DNA of 64,000 bases from Pseudomonas oryzihabitans (GCF_024652905.1 NZ_CP102428.1:4138001-4202000), one strand, 5' to 3'. Numbered from the stretch's first letter, positions 34,562-52,360 are shown. Program-made: numbers and translations. The notes: generated by a model from the letters alone, not told the origin.

Positions 34562-35338
34562 TCAGTGGCCTCCGCCTAAATGTTGCGGATCGACGAGCTG
34601 CTTGAAGGCTGGTTTGGCGAACAGATACCCCTGCATCAGCTCGATCCCGAGGTCGCGCAGGCAATCGCGTTCGGCCACGGTCTCCACGCCCTCGGCGATC
34701 ACCTGGGTGCCCAGTTCGCGGCACATGACGATCAGGTTGCGCACGATGGTCCGCCGTACTTGGTCCCGGTCGATGTCGCGGATGAGCGCCATGTCGAGCT
34801 TGACCAGGTCGGGTTGGAATTCGGCCAGCAGCGTCAGGCCGGAATGACCGGCACCGAAGTCGTCGATGGCGGTCTTGAAGCCGAATTGCTGATACTCGCG
34901 CAGGATGTGCGTCAGGTGGTTACTGGCCACGTGCTCGGTTTCCACCGTCTCGAAGATCAGCCGCTCCAGCGGAAAGCCGTGCTCACGCGCGGCGGCCAGG
35001 GTGCTGCGGATGCACAGCTCCGGACGATAGACGGCGTTGGGCAGGAAGTTGATCGACAGACTCTCCTGCAGGCCCAGGGTCGCCGCGGTGGCGATCGCCT
35101 TGGTGCGGCAGAGCTGGTCGAAACGATAGCGGTTACTGTCGGTCACCTGATTGAGCACCGACAGCGCGCCTTCGCCGCCCGGTCCGCGTACCAGCGCTTC
35201 CCGGGCGAAGACCGCGCCTTTGCCCAGGTCCACGATGGGCTGATAGGCGAAGTCGAAGTCGAAGCCCAGGGGTTCCGACTGCTGGCAACCCGCGCAGCGG
35301 GTCTGGCCGGTCAGGTCGGAAGGAAAGAATGTGGTCAT
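34562..35338 (-). CDS. rimA: EAL-domain c-di-GMP phosphodiesterase RimA
   Basis: 258 aa, essentially one EAL domain. The signature is REALVRG (EAL near residues 47-49), with NFLP, ETVE, DDFGAGHSGL and EGVET following; all expected metal-binding residues seem present. Two CxxC-like cysteines occur near the N-terminus (CAGC). In P. fluorescens RimA degrades c-di-GMP and tunes RimK, so the operon links second-messenger level to ribosome modification. The start at 35338 has GGAGAG 5 bases upstream. It leads the rimABK operon, divergent from hslR. Confidence 0.9.
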   Translation of the reverse strand: MTTFFPSDLTGQTRCAGCQQSEPLGFDFDFAYQPIVDLGKGAVFAREALVRGPGGEGALSVLNQVTDSNRYRFDQLCRTKAIATAATLGLQESLSINFLPNAVYRPELCIRSTLAAAREHGFPLERLIFETVETEHVASNHLTHILREYQQFGFKTAIDDFGAGHSGLTLLAEFQPDLVKLDMALIRDIDRDQVRRTIVRNLIVMCRELGTQVIAEGVETVAERDCLRDLGIELMQGYLFAKPAFKQLVDPQHLGGGH

Positions 35339-35426
35339 GGCTCTCCAGAGGCGCGCTTGCAGCGTCGGTCCGATGGTTTAGAGTTCTTGAGAAGAGTCTA
35401 AGACCCAATAGGGGACCTTTTATTCG

Positions 35427-35840
35427 ATGTATGCAGTAGATCACACTGAAGAACGGATGCGCCTCGACAAATGGCTGTGGGCGGCACGTTTTTTCAAGAC
35501 CCGTGCGTTGGCCAAGGCAGCCCTCGAAGGCGGCAAGGTCCAGTGCCGTGGCGAGCGCTGCAAGCCCAGCAAGGAGCCCCGTGTCGGCGATGTTCTCACC
35601 ATTCGTCAGGGCTATGACGAAAAGACCGTGGTGATCATCGCCCTGTCGCAGAATCGCCGCGGTGCGCCCGAAGCCCAGCAGCTCTATACCGAGACGCCGG
35701 AAAGCCTCAAGGCGCGCGAACAGGCCGCAGCCGCGCGTAAGGCGGGCAACCTCGGGCTACAGACCGATGGCCGGCCCACCAAGAAGCAGCGTCGACAGAT
35801 CCATCAGTTCCGCGAGTACGTCCACCCGTTCGACGACTGA
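35427..35840 (+). CDS. hslR: Ribosome-associated heat-shock protein Hsp15
   Basis: 137 aa with an S4 RNA-binding domain (MRLDKWLWAARFFKTRALA...) and a basic C-terminal extension (RPTKKQRRQI). Hsp15 binds free 50S subunits carrying a stalled nascent chain and helps recycle them. The start is ambiguous: 35427 gives the usual ~10-residue extension before MRLDKW, and an ATG at 35457 is possible. It is followed on the same strand by hslO, its usual heat-shock partner. Confidence 0.93.
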   Translation: MYAVDHTEERMRLDKWLWAARFFKTRALAKAALEGGKVQCRGERCKPSKEPRVGDVLTIRQGYDEKTVVIIALSQNRRGAPEAQQLYTETPESLKAREQAAAARKAGNLGLQTDGRPTKKQRRQIHQFREYVHPFDD

Positions 35841-35947
35841 TCCCGTCTCGACTCGTCGGATCCCTTTCCTGGCCAGGTCCGCTCGCCGGTCCTGGCATGC
35901 GCCGGGAGCGTCACGTTTCGCGGCCTTCCTCCTTATATAGGTAGTTC

Positions 35948-36841
35948 ATGACTTCCCACGATTTCACCCAACGCTTCCTGTTCGACGAAACCGACGTCCG
36001 CGGCGAACTGGCCACGCTGGACCGCAGCTACGTCGAGGTCCTGGCCAAGCATTCCTACCCCGAGCCGGTCGCCCAGCTGCTGGGCGAGATGCTGGCGGCG
36101 GCTGCCCTACTGTGCGGAACCCTCAAGTTCGAAGGGCTGCTGGTGCTCCAGGCACGCTCCAGCGGCCCCATCCCGCTTCTCATGGTCGAATGTTCCAGCG
36201 AGCGTGAGGTGCGCGGCATCGCCCGCTACGAAGAAGCCGAGATCACCGCGTCCGCCTCCCTGGGCGAACTCATGCCCGATGGCGTCCTGGCCCTGACCAT
36301 CGATCCCCGGCATGGCCAGCGTTACCAGGGCATCGTCCCGCTGGAGGGCGCCAACCTGGCCGAATGCCTGTCCGGCTACTTCGCCACCTCCGAACAACTG
36401 CCCACCCGTTTCTGGCTGAACGCCGACGGTCGCCGCGCCCGCGGCCTGCTGCTCCAGCAGCTGCCGCCGTCGCGCATCAAGGATGCCCAGGCCCGTCAGG
36501 ACAGTTGGGAGCATGTCGTCACCCTGGCCGATACCCTCACGGCCGAAGAGCTGCTGGGTCTCGACAACGAGGTGATCCTGCATCGCCTGTTCCACGAGGA
36601 AGCGGTGCGCCTGTTCGACGAGCAACCGGTGGCCTTCAGCTGCAGCTGCTCGCGTGATCGGGCGGCCAATGCCCTGATCAGCATGGGGCAGGCGGACGTC
36701 GAGAGTCTGCTCGACGAACAGCAGGGAGAAATTCGGGTCGATTGTCAGTTTTGCAATGAGCAGCAGGTGTTCGACGCCGCCGATATCACGCAGATTTTTG
36801 CGGGCGGCGGCACGCAAACCCCAGGAAATACCCGGCACTAG
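35948..36841 (+). CDS. hslO: Redox-regulated chaperone Hsp33
   Basis: 297 aa, normal length. The C-terminal redox switch has the four zinc-binding cysteines as CSC (near 235) and CQFC (near 268). The N-terminal domain has the [12 protein letters not shown] segment. Hsp33 is a cytosolic holdase activated by disulfide formation under oxidative stress. It lies 107 bases after hslR and before pckA, the same order as in other pseudomonads that I recall. A small hairpin follows the stop. Confidence 0.95.
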   Translation: MTSHDFTQRFLFDETDVRGELATLDRSYVEVLAKHSYPEPVAQLLGEMLAAAALLCGTLKFEGLLVLQARSSGPIPLLMVECSSEREVRGIARYEEAEITASASLGELMPDGVLALTIDPRHGQRYQGIVPLEGANLAECLSGYFATSEQLPTRFWLNADGRRARGLLLQQLPPSRIKDAQARQDSWEHVVTLADTLTAEELLGLDNEVILHRLFHEEAVRLFDEQPVAFSCSCSRDRAANALISMGQADVESLLDEQQGEIRVDCQFCNEQQVFDAADITQIFAGGGTQTPGNTRH

Positions 36842-36844
36842 CCG

Positions 36845-36875
36845 TTGCAAAAGCCCGAAGGCTTTCTGGCATAAT
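36845..36875 (+). promoter_or_regulatory. hslO terminator-like hairpin overlapping a candidate pckA promoter
   Basis: AAAGCC-CGAA-GGCTTT (36850-36865) is a compact hairpin 8 bases after the hslO stop. The same bases separate TTGCAA (36845-36850) from CATAAT (36870-36875), a possible pckA promoter with a long 19-base spacer. The promoter assignment is weak. Confidence 0.45.
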
Positions 36876-36945
36876 CCCGCAACGTGTAGTTCTGCCGTGT
36901 AAGAGCTACAAGCATGAGGAACGGCCCAGGGCCATGGGGAACGAA

Positions 36946-38487
36946 ATGACGAAAGCCAACGTGTATACCGATATCAGCGTCGCGCAGTTAGTGGAAGAGT
37001 CCCTGCGACGTGGCGAAGGAGAGCTGGCCGCCAATGGCTCGCTGGTCGTCAAGACGGGGCATCGCACGGGGCGTTCGCCGGTAGATCGCTTCATCGTCGA
37101 GGAAGCCTCCACGCGCGATGCCATCCACTGGGGGCCGATCAACCGTGCCTTCCCAGAGGAGAAGTTCGCACCGCTGTGGGAGCGCGTCAGCGCTTACCTG
37201 GACGAGCGTGATCAATTCGTCTCCCACGTGCATGTAGGTGCCGATGTCGAGCACTACCTGCCCGTCGTCATGCGCACCCAGACCGCCTGGCACAATCTGT
37301 TCGGCCGCTGCCTGTTCATCAATCCGGCCGAATACAATCCTCAGTCCAAGCCGGCCTGGGAGATCATCAACGCGCCTGAGTTCGTCTGCGAGCCCGCGCG
37401 TGACGGCACCAATTCTGACGGTACCGTCATCATCAACTTCGCCGCTCGCAAGGTGCTGATCGCCGGCATGCGCTACGCCGGCGAGATGAAGAAGGCCATG
37501 TTCTCGGTGCAGAACTTCCTGCTGCCGGAAAAGGACGTGCTGCCGATGCACTGCGCCGCCAACGTGGGCGAGGAGGGTGATGTCACCCTGTTCTTCGGTC
37601 TCTCCGGTACCGGCAAGACCACCCTGTCCGCCGACCAGAGCCGCTACCTCATCGGTGACGACGAGCACGGCTGGGGCGTGGGCACCGTCTTCAACATGGA
37701 AGGGGGTTGCTACGCCAAGTGCATCGACCTGTCCGAGAAGAACGAGCCGGTGATCTGGAAGGCCATCCAGTTCGGCGCCGTGCTGGAGAACGTGGTTCTG
37801 GATCCCCAGACCCGTCAGCCCAACTATGCCGACGACAGCCTGACCCAGAACAGCCGGGCGGCCTATCCGCGCGAGCTGATCGACAAGCGCGCCGAGCACA
37901 ACCTGGGTGGCGAGCCCAACGCGGTCATCTTTTTGACCTGCGACCTCACCGGTGTCCTGCCCCCGGTATCCATCCTTAATAATGAGCAGGCGGCCTACCA
38001 CTTCCTGTCCGGCTACACCGCCCTGGTCGGCTCAACCGAGATGGGTTCCGGTCCCGGCATCAAGTCGACCTTCTCCACCTGCTTCGGCGCGCCCTTCTTC
38101 CCACGTCCGGCGGCTGAATACGCCGATCTGCTGATTAAGCGCATCCAGGGCTTTGGCTCCAAAGTGTACCTGGTCAACACCGGCTGGACCGGTGGCGGTT
38201 ACGGCGTCGGCAAGCGCTTCAATATCCCGACTACCCGTGCGGTCATCGCGGCCATCCAGAGCGGTTCCCTCATTGGTACCGAGACCCGCCACGTGCCGGT
38301 CATCAACCTCGACGTCCCGGTCGCCGTTCCCGGCGTGGACAGCGTCCTGCTCAATCCTCGCGATACCTGGCAGGATGGCGCAGCCTATGACGCCGCCGCG
38401 CGGGAGCTGGCTGGCAAGTTCGTCGAGAATTTCAAGAAGTTCTCCGGCGTCTCCGAAGGCATCCTGGCGGCTGGTCCCCAGCTGTAA
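36946..38487 (+). CDS. pckA: Phosphoenolpyruvate carboxykinase (ATP)
   Basis: 513 aa with this start, the size I expect for Pseudomonas PckA. An in-frame ATG 12 bases upstream is possible, but GGGGAA sits just before 36946. Motifs: substrate loop [11 protein letters not shown]-loop [11 protein letters not shown] (~235), metal/phosphate motif IGDDEHGWG, and adenine-binding [11 protein letters not shown]. It converts oxaloacetate and ATP to phosphoenolpyruvate, the entry step of gluconeogenesis. A strong terminator follows. Immediately downstream begins the tRNA-tuf cluster, an adjacency I do not recall in P. aeruginosa. Confidence 0.96.
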   Translation: MTKANVYTDISVAQLVEESLRRGEGELAANGSLVVKTGHRTGRSPVDRFIVEEASTRDAIHWGPINRAFPEEKFAPLWERVSAYLDERDQFVSHVHVGADVEHYLPVVMRTQTAWHNLFGRCLFINPAEYNPQSKPAWEIINAPEFVCEPARDGTNSDGTVIINFAARKVLIAGMRYAGEMKKAMFSVQNFLLPEKDVLPMHCAANVGEEGDVTLFFGLSGTGKTTLSADQSRYLIGDDEHGWGVGTVFNMEGGCYAKCIDLSEKNEPVIWKAIQFGAVLENVVLDPQTRQPNYADDSLTQNSRAAYPRELIDKRAEHNLGGEPNAVIFLTCDLTGVLPPVSILNNEQAAYHFLSGYTALVGSTEMGSGPGIKSTFSTCFGAPFFPRPAAEYADLLIKRIQGFGSKVYLVNTGWTGGGYGVGKRFNIPTTRAVIAAIQSGSLIGTETRHVPVINLDVPVAVPGVDSVLLNPRDTWQDGAAYDAAARELAGKFVENFKKFSGVSEGILAAGPQL

Positions 38488-38508
38488 GCAGGGCGATTGC
38501 CTGTGAAC

Positions 38509-38540
38509 AAAGGCCGCCGATAGGGCGGCCTTTGTTTTTT
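38509..38540 (+). terminator. Rho-independent terminator of pckA
   Basis: AAAGGCCGCC (38509-38518) pairs with GGCGGCCTTT (38524-38533), followed by TTTGTTTTTT. The stem is perfect over 10 bp and the T tract is good. Confidence 0.93.
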
Positions 38541-38664
38541 AAGCTTTTTTTGCGTTTTGGGGTTGCATGGTTCGTTGTGATTGCATAAACTGCGCCCGCT
38601 TTCGCTGATAACGCTAGCGAGCGACGCGAAAGCATTGATTGTTAAGGAAATTTTAAAAAGATCC

Positions 38665-38693
38665 TTGACAAGAGGAGGGCAGATGAAGAAAAT
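38665..38693 (+). promoter_or_regulatory. Sigma-70 promoter of the tRNA-tuf operon
   Basis: Perfect TTGACA (38665-38670), a 17-base spacer, then GAAAAT (38688-38693). An A/T-rich stretch (38639-38663) just upstream looks like an UP element and a GC-rich discriminator follows, as at growth-rate-regulated stable-RNA promoters. Transcription would start just before tRNA-Tyr at 38707. Confidence 0.75.
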
Positions 38694-38706
38694 GCCGCCT
38701 CACTTT

Positions 38707-38791
<85 letters not shown>

Positions 38792-38814
38792 GATTGCTAG
38801 AGCGCTTAGGCTCT

Positions 38815-38888
<74 letters not shown>

Positions 38889-38908
38889 GTTTGACTGGCA
38901 AATGTTTC

Positions 38909-38984
38909 GCTCATGTAGCTCAGTTGGTAGAGCACACCCTTGGTAAGGGTGAGGTCAGCGGTTCAAATCCGCTCATGAGCTCCA
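38909..38984 (+). tRNA. tRNA-Thr (GGT)
   Basis: 76 nt with encoded CCA. The acceptor stem is GCTCATG/CATGAGC, and the anticodon GGT is at 38942-38944. The Tyr-Gly-Thr-tuf order matches the E. coli tufB operon. Confidence 0.97.
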
Positions 38985-39067
38985 TCTTAAAAGGCAGATA
39001 TGAAAATATCTGCCTTTGTTTTAATGGCGGCATTGCTTTGCTCAATTCGTGAAGGGAGAGAGTGTCG

Positions 39068-40261
39068 ATGGCTAAAGAAAAGTTTGAACGTAACAAGCCG
39101 CACCTGAACGTGGGCACCATCGGTCACGTCGACCATGGCAAGACCACTCTGACCGCAGCGCTGACCAAAGTCTGTGCCGACACCTGGGGCGGTTCCGCTC
39201 GTGGTTTCGACCAGATCGATAACGCGCCGGAAGAAAAGGCTCGCGGTATCACCATCAACACCTCCCACGTTGAGTACGACTCGGCGATCCGTCACTACGC
39301 GCACGTCGACTGCCCCGGCCACGCCGACTACGTGAAGAACATGATCACCGGTGCTGCCCAGATGGACGGCGCGATCCTGGTTTGCTCGGCTGCTGACGGC
39401 CCCATGCCGCAGACCCGCGAGCACATCCTGCTGTCCCGTCAGGTAGGCGTTCCCTACATCGTCGTGTTCCTGAACAAGGCCGACATGGTTGACGACGCCG
39501 AGCTGCTGGAACTGGTCGAAATGGAAGTTCGCGATCTGCTGAACACCTATGACTTCCCCGGCGACGACACCCCGATCGTCATCGGCTCCGCGCTGATGGC
39601 TCTGAACGGTAACGACGACAACGAAATGGGTACCTCCGCCGTGCGCAAGCTGGTCGAGACCCTGGACTCGTACATCCCCGAGCCCGAGCGTGCCATCGAC
39701 AAGCCGTTCCTGATGCCGATCGAAGACGTGTTCTCGATCTCCGGTCGCGGCACCGTGGTAACCGGTCGTGTCGAGCGTGGCATCGTCAAGGTCCAGGAAG
39801 AAGTCGAGATCGTGGGCATCAAGGCCACCGTCAAGACCACCTGCACCGGCGTTGAAATGTTCCGCAAGCTGCTGGACGAAGGCCGTGCTGGCGAGAACGT
39901 CGGCGTGCTGCTGCGTGGCACCAAGCGTGAAGATGTGGAACGTGGTCAGGTGCTGGCCAAGCCGAACACCATCAAGCCGCACACCAAGTTCGAGTGCGAA
40001 GTGTACGTGCTGTCCAAGGAAGAAGGTGGTCGTCACACCCCGTTCTTTAAGGGCTACCGTCCGCAGTTCTACTTCCGCACCACCGACGTGACCGGTAACT
40101 GCGAGCTGCCGGAAGGCGTCGAGATGGTGATGCCGGGCGACAACATCAAGATGGTTGTCACCCTGATCGCTCCGATCGCGATGGAAGACGGTCTGCGTTT
40201 CGCCATTCGTGAAGGCGGTCGTACTGTCGGCGCCGGCGTGGTTGCCAAGATCATCGAGTAA
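39068..40261 (+). CDS. tufB: Elongation factor Tu, copy next to tRNA genes
   Basis: 397 aa, full length. G-domain motifs are GHVDHGKTT (G1), RGITIN (G2), DCPGH (G3) and NKAD (G4), followed by two beta-barrel domains. It delivers aminoacyl-tRNA to the ribosome. The ATG at 39068 is chosen (GGGAGAG upstream); a GTG two codons earlier is unlikely. The protein is identical to that of the second tuf gene (55555-56748). By eye the DNA differs at about 16 positions, clustered at the two ends. It is co-transcribed with the three tRNAs upstream. Confidence 0.98.
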   Translation: MAKEKFERNKPHLNVGTIGHVDHGKTTLTAALTKVCADTWGGSARGFDQIDNAPEEKARGITINTSHVEYDSAIRHYAHVDCPGHADYVKNMITGAAQMDGAILVCSAADGPMPQTREHILLSRQVGVPYIVVFLNKADMVDDAELLELVEMEVRDLLNTYDFPGDDTPIVIGSALMALNGNDDNEMGTSAVRKLVETLDSYIPEPERAIDKPFLMPIEDVFSISGRGTVVTGRVERGIVKVQEEVEIVGIKATVKTTCTGVEMFRKLLDEGRAGENVGVLLRGTKREDVERGQVLAKPNTIKPHTKFECEVYVLSKEEGGRHTPFFKGYRPQFYFRTTDVTGNCELPEGVEMVMPGDNIKMVVTLIAPIAMEDGLRFAIREGGRTVGAGVVAKIIE

Positions 40262-40265
40262 TCGA

Positions 40266-40294
40266 TTGATCTTGGCCTGTCAGGTCGGCATAAT
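40266..40294 (+). promoter_or_regulatory. Candidate sigma-70 promoter for tRNA-Trp-secE-nusG
   Basis: TTGATC (40266-40271), a 17-base spacer and CATAAT (40289-40294) lie just after the tuf stop. The predicted start is near 40301, 15 bases before tRNA-Trp. The -35 is within sequence shared with the 3' flank of the other tuf gene. Confidence 0.6.
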
Positions 40295-40315
40295 GGTCGG
40301 CCTGATTCAAGTTAC

Positions 40316-40391
40316 AGGCCAGTAGCTCAATTGGCAGAGCGGCGGTCTCCAAAACCGCAGGTTGGGGGTTCGATTCCCTCCTGGCCTGCCA
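40316..40391 (+). tRNA. tRNA-Trp (CCA)
   Basis: 76 nt with encoded CCA. The acceptor stem is AGGCCAG/CTGGCCT, the anticodon stem GCGGT/ACCGC, and the anticodon CCA is at 40349-40351. It lies 35 bases before secE and is probably processed from the same transcript. Confidence 0.97.
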
Positions 40392-40426
40392 GATTCCCAT
40401 CTGGCACTCCTTACAGGATTCATGCA

Positions 40427-40795
40427 ATGAGCATCAAGGCGGAAGCCAAAGAGTCGCGCTTCGATGCGCTGAAGTGGCTGGTGGTTGTCGTTCTGGTAGC
40501 GATCGGTGTTGTTGCCAATCACTACTTCGCTGCTCAGTCCATCCTGTATCGAGTGGTAGGTCTGTTGGTGCTGGCGGCTATCGCTGCCTTCGTTGCGCTG
40601 CAGACCGCCAAGGGGCAGGCCTTCTTTGGCTTGCTGAAAGACGCCCGTACCGAGATTCGCAAGGTTGTCTGGCCTACCCGGCAAGAGACCACCCAGACCA
40701 CGCTGATCGTGGTTGCGGTGGTGCTCGTGATGGCTTTGTTGTTGTGGGGGCTAGACTCCCTGCTCGGTTGGCTGGTTTCCACGATTGTTGGTTGA
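40427..40795 (+). CDS. secE: Preprotein translocase subunit SecE
   Basis: 122 aa with three hydrophobic segments (~17-35, ~42-62, ~92-115), the longer proteobacterial form. The conserved cytoplasmic amphipathic motif [13 protein letters not shown] precedes the last helix. SecE clamps SecY in the inner-membrane translocon. The ATG at 40427 is chosen; another ATG at 40422 gives only a 2-codon frame. It is followed by nusG 11 bases later. Confidence 0.96.
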   Translation: MSIKAEAKESRFDALKWLVVVVLVAIGVVANHYFAAQSILYRVVGLLVLAAIAAFVALQTAKGQAFFGLLKDARTEIRKVVWPTRQETTQTTLIVVAVVLVMALLLWGLDSLLGWLVSTIVG

Positions 40796-40806
40796 AAGGG
40801 TTCGCC

Positions 40807-41340
40807 GTGGCTAAGCGTTGGTACGTCGTGCATGCCTACTCGGGTTACGAGAAGCATGTCATGCGTTCGTTGATCGAGCGCGTCAAGCTGCACGAAATGG
40901 AAGACGAGTTCGGCGACATTCTCGTGCCCACCGAAGAAGTGGTGGAAATGCGCAATGGCCAGAAGCGCAAGAGCGAGCGTAAGTTTTTCCCAGGATACGT
41001 CCTAGTGCAGATGGAGATGAACGAAGGGACTTGGCACCTGGTCAAGGATACCCCTCGCGTCATGGGCTTCATCGGCGGTACCGCCGACAAGCCGGCGCCC
41101 ATCACTGATCGTGAGGCGGATGCGATTCTGCGTCGTGTCTCCGACAGCAGCGACAAGCCCAAGCCGAAGACCCTGTTCGAAGCGGGTGAGACGGTTCGGG
41201 TGGTGGACGGTCCGTTCGCCGACTTCAACGGCGTTGTCGAAGAAGTGAATTACGAGAAGAGCCGCATCCACGTGGCGGTACTGATCTTTGGTCGGTCGAC
41301 CCCTGTGGAGCTCGAGTTCAGCCAGGTCGAAAAGGTCTAG
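40807..41340 (+). CDS. nusG: Transcription termination/antitermination protein NusG
   Basis: 177 aa with a GTG start at 40807. The NGN domain (~1-120) begins [17 protein letters not shown] and has FFPGYVLV. The KOW domain (~125-177) has [18 protein letters not shown]. NusG binds RNA polymerase, suppresses pausing, links to ribosome S10 and assists Rho. It is co-transcribed with secE; a terminator-like hairpin follows before rplK. Confidence 0.97.
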   Translation: MAKRWYVVHAYSGYEKHVMRSLIERVKLHEMEDEFGDILVPTEEVVEMRNGQKRKSERKFFPGYVLVQMEMNEGTWHLVKDTPRVMGFIGGTADKPAPITDREADAILRRVSDSSDKPKPKTLFEAGETVRVVDGPFADFNGVVEEVNYEKSRIHVAVLIFGRSTPVELEFSQVEKV

Positions 41341-41357
41341 GTTGTTCGCATCCCCCA

Positions 41358-41385
41358 CCCCGTAGCCCCGGCTGCGGGGTTTTGT
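41358..41385 (+). terminator. Terminator/attenuator between nusG and rplK
   Basis: CCCCGTAGCC (41358-41367) pairs with GGCTGCGGGG (41370-41379) with one G-T wobble, then TTTTGT. It probably reduces readthrough from secE-nusG into the L11 operon, or punctuates the transcript. Confidence 0.75.
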
Positions 41386-41452
41386 CGTCACTGGGATATA
41401 GCAAGTAATTGGGGAGCCCCGCGGGGCGTTGAACCCATCATTGGAGTAGCAC

Positions 41453-41884
41453 ATGGCTAAGAAAATTCAGGCTTACATCAAGCTGCAGGTTAAGGCCGCT
41501 CAAGCCAACCCGAGCCCGCCGGTCGGTCCGGCGCTGGGTCAGCACGGCGTCAACATCATGGAATTCTGCAAGGCGTTCAACGCCCGCACTCAGGGCATGG
41601 AGCCCGGTCTGCCCACCCCGGTGATCATCACCGTGTACAGCGACCGTAGCTTCACCTTCGAAATCAAGAGCACCCCGGCCTCCGTGCTGCTCAAGAAGGC
41701 GGCTGGCATCAAGAGCGGTTCCGCTCGTCCGAACAGCCAGAAGGTCGGTACCGTCACCCGCGCCCAGCTGGAAGAGATCGCCAAGACCAAGAATGCCGAT
41801 CTCACCGCCGCCGATATGGACGCCGCCGTGCGTACCATCGCCGGTTCCGCTCGTAGCATGGGTCTGAATGTGGAGGGCGTGTAA
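41453..41884 (+). CDS. rplK: 50S ribosomal protein L11
   Basis: 143 aa, full length. The N-terminal [12 protein letters not shown] and [17 protein letters not shown] segment and the C-terminal [10 protein letters not shown] rRNA-binding end are intact. L11 forms the GTPase-associated centre and is needed for RelA activation. It overlaps rplA by one base (TAATG). A short palindrome, CCCCGCGGGG, lies in its leader. Confidence 0.98.
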   Translation: MAKKIQAYIKLQVKAAQANPSPPVGPALGQHGVNIMEFCKAFNARTQGMEPGLPTPVIITVYSDRSFTFEIKSTPASVLLKKAAGIKSGSARPNSQKVGTVTRAQLEEIAKTKNADLTAADMDAAVRTIAGSARSMGLNVEGV

Positions 41885-42579
41885 TGGCCAAGCTCACTAA
41901 GCGTCAAAAGGCTATCGCCGAAAAAATCCAGGCTGGCAAGCAGTACGGCTTCGAAGAAGCTGCAGCCCTGCTGGCCGAGCTGTCCACCATCAAGTTCAAG
42001 GAGTCCATCGACGTCTCCGTGAACCTGGGCGTGGATCCGCGTAAATCCGACCAGGTCGTTCGTGGCGCCACCGTGCTGCCCAATGGCACTGGCAAGTCGG
42101 TTCGCGTTGCAGTGTTCACCCAGGGTGCCAATGCCGAAGCCGCACTGGCTGCCGGTGCCGAAAGAGTCGGCATGGACGACCTGGCTGCCGAGATGAAGGG
42201 CGGCGACCTGAACTATGACGTGGTCATCGCCTCGCCGGACGCCATGCGCGTTGTTGGTCAGCTGGGTCAGCTGCTCGGCCCGCGTGGTCTGATGCCTAAC
42301 CCCAAGGTTGGCACCGTGACCCCGGACGTCGCTACCGCCGTCAAGAATGCCAAGGCTGGTCAGGTGCGTTTCCGTACCGACAAGAACGGCATCATTCACG
42401 CTTCCGTTGGCAAGATCGATTTCGAGCCCGTGAAGCTGAAGCAGAACGTTGAAGCTCTGCTGGCCGACCTGAAGCGCCTGAAGCCCTCGACCTCCAAGGG
42501 CATCTACGTCAAGCGCATCACCCTGAGCTCCACCATGGGCCCGGGTCTGCAGATCGACCAGGCTTCCCTGGAAGCCTAA
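41884..42579 (+). CDS. rplA: 50S ribosomal protein L1
   Basis: 231 aa. Family motifs include [30 protein letters not shown] and [17 protein letters not shown]1 forms the mobile stalk at the E site and in the family represses its own L11-L1 mRNA. The ATG shares its A with the rplK stop. It is followed by the long L10 leader. Confidence 0.98.
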   Translation: MAKLTKRQKAIAEKIQAGKQYGFEEAAALLAELSTIKFKESIDVSVNLGVDPRKSDQVVRGATVLPNGTGKSVRVAVFTQGANAEAALAAGAERVGMDDLAAEMKGGDLNYDVVIASPDAMRVVGQLGQLLGPRGLMPNPKVGTVTPDVATAVKNAKAGQVRFRTDKNGIIHASVGKIDFEPVKLKQNVEALLADLKRLKPSTSKGIYVKRITLSSTMGPGLQIDQASLEA

Positions 42580-42787
42580 GCAGGACACAAGTCGCCGTGC
42601 CTTCGGGCGCGGCGCCAAGATTGGGGTCCCTGCCTGGCGGGGGCTGTCCAAGACCGTAGGGGACGCAGGTCTTAAACCGGGGAAACCCTAGCCTACGCAG
42701 ATGGTGCTCCCGATTCGGTTACCGAGTCAGACACCAAAACGCCGCCCAGTCCATCGGGCGAAACGGTAACATCCAGGAGTTAAACCC
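42580..42787 (+). ncRNA. L10 leader (autoregulatory 5' leader of rplJL)
   Basis: 208 bases between rplA and rplJ with no gene and several self-complementary segments. Position and length fit the L10 leader, where the L10-L12 complex binds and represses rplJ-rplL translation. This is identified by position and general features, not by a covariance search. Confidence 0.75.
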
Positions 42788-43288
42788 GTGGCAATCAAAC
42801 TCGAAGACAAGAAGGCTATCGTCGCTGAAGTCAACGAGGCTGCCCAAGGTGCCCTGTCCGCTGTCGTGGCCGATGCCCGTGGCGTGACTGTGGGTGCCAT
42901 GACCGGACTCCGTAAAGAGGCCCGCGCGGCTGGTGTCTATGTACGTGTCGTACGTAACACCCTGCTGCGTCGTGCCGTTGAAGGCACGTCTTTCGACGTC
43001 CTCAACGACACCTTCAAGGGCCCGACCCTGATCGCGTTCTCCCAAGAGCATCCGGGCGCTGCCGCCCGTATCTTCAAGGATTTCGCCAAGGGTCAGGACA
43101 AGTTCGAGATCAAGGCCGCCGCGTTCGAAGGCAAGCTCATTCCAGCCAACCAGATCGACGTACTGGCAACCCTGCCGACCTACGACGAAGCTGTGTCCCA
43201 GCTGATGAGTGTCATCCAGGGCGCTACCAGCAAGCTGGCTCGTACCCTCGCCGCCATTCGCGACCAAAAGGAAGCTGCCGCCGCCTAA
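42788..43288 (+). CDS. rplJ: 50S ribosomal protein L10
   Basis: 166 aa with a GTG start at 42788 and CAGGAG upstream. The N-terminal domain has [12 protein letters not shown] and [12 protein letters not shown]; the C-terminal helix binds L7/L12 dimers. L10 anchors the stalk to 23S rRNA and is probably the repressor acting on its own leader. The C-terminus is Ala-rich. Confidence 0.98.
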   Translation: MAIKLEDKKAIVAEVNEAAQGALSAVVADARGVTVGAMTGLRKEARAAGVYVRVVRNTLLRRAVEGTSFDVLNDTFKGPTLIAFSQEHPGAAARIFKDFAKGQDKFEIKAAAFEGKLIPANQIDVLATLPTYDEAVSQLMSVIQGATSKLARTLAAIRDQKEAAAA

Positions 43289-43368
43289 TCCGTGCGTGCT
43301 GCGTTTCCTGCAAGTCTTTCTTATTATTTGCGGCCTGAAGCCGCACCCTGTTATAGGAATCTAGAGTC

Positions 43369-43737
43369 ATGGCTCTGACCAACGAAGACATCATCAACGC
43401 CGTATCCGAAATGTCCGTCATGCAAGTGGTGGAACTGATCAAGGCGATGGAAGAGAAGTTCGGCGTGACCGCCGCTGCCGCCGTTGCCGCTGGCCCGGCT
43501 GCTGCCGCTGCCGTCGTCGAAGAGCAGACCGAATTCACCATCATGTTGACCGAAGCCGGCGACAAGAAAGTGAACGTCATTAAGGTCGTTCGTGAACTGA
43601 CCGGTCTGGGCCTGAAAGAAGCCAAGGCTGTCGTTGACGGCGCCCCGGGCGTGGTCAAGGAAGGCGTTTCCAAAGAGGAAGCCGAGGCTGCCAAGAAGTC
43701 TCTGGAAGAAGCAGGCGCCAAGGTCGAGCTCAAGTAA
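43369..43737 (+). CDS. rplL: 50S ribosomal protein L7/L12
   Basis: 122 aa. The N-terminal dimerisation domain (~1-35), Ala-rich hinge (~36-55) and C-terminal factor-binding domain with [20 protein letters not shown] are intact. It recruits elongation factors to the ribosome. It is followed by a 224-base spacer before rpoB that carries an attenuator-like hairpin. Confidence 0.98.
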   Translation: MALTNEDIINAVSEMSVMQVVELIKAMEEKFGVTAAAAVAAGPAAAAAVVEEQTEFTIMLTEAGDKKVNVIKVVRELTGLGLKEAKAVVDGAPGVVKEGVSKEEAEAAKKSLEEAGAKVELK

Positions 43738-43783
43738 GTTCGGTTCTTGCGTCTACAGCCGCAACGTCTCACGTTCGGCTGAT

Positions 43784-43811
43784 GGCTGGTGGCGAACGCC
43801 ACCGGCCTTTT
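43784..43811 (+). terminator. Attenuator hairpin between rplL and rpoB
   Basis: GGCTGGTGGC (43784-43793) pairs with GCCACCGGCC (43798-43807) with one G-T wobble, loop GAAC, then TTTT. It is placed like the partial terminator that makes rpoBC less expressed than ribosomal proteins in other bacteria. Confidence 0.75.
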
Positions 43812-43961
43812 GCCGTTTTGTGCAGGGCGAGCATATCCGCCTGGCAAAACGCGCTGTATCCACCTCGCTCTCGGGGTGCGGCAAACCAAGGGTTTGCACG
43901 ATTTTCCGGCTGCTCCCGTCGGAGAGGCCAAACAAGCTGGTGACCAAGCTGGGGAACGCTG

Positions 43962-48035
<4,074 letters not shown>

Positions 48036-48049
48036 CACGAGACCCTAGA

Positions 48050-48076
48050 GGAGACGACCGCGCGGCGGTCGTCTCC
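48050..48076 (+). other. Intercistronic hairpin between rpoB and rpoC
   Basis: GGAGACGACCG (48050-48060) pairs perfectly over 11 bp with CGGTCGTCTCC (48066-48076) across a 5-base loop, with no T tract. It could be an RNA-processing or stabilising structure and ends about 10 bases before the rpoC ribosome site. Confidence 0.65.
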
Positions 48077-48097
48077 GGTCCGTGAGGAGGAAAGGCC

Positions 48098-52297
<4,200 letters not shown>

Positions 52298-52320
52298 GTT
52301 CGGTAGCGGGTCTCGCTTGA

Positions 52321-52360
52321 CAAAGCCCCCGGCGCCCCAGGCGTCCGGGGGCTTTGTCTT
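52321..52360 (+). terminator. Rho-independent terminator of rpoC
   Basis: CAAAGCCCCCGG (52321-52332) pairs over 12 bp with CCGGGGGCTTTG (52345-52356), followed by TCTT. It ends where the next promoter begins. Confidence 0.9.
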
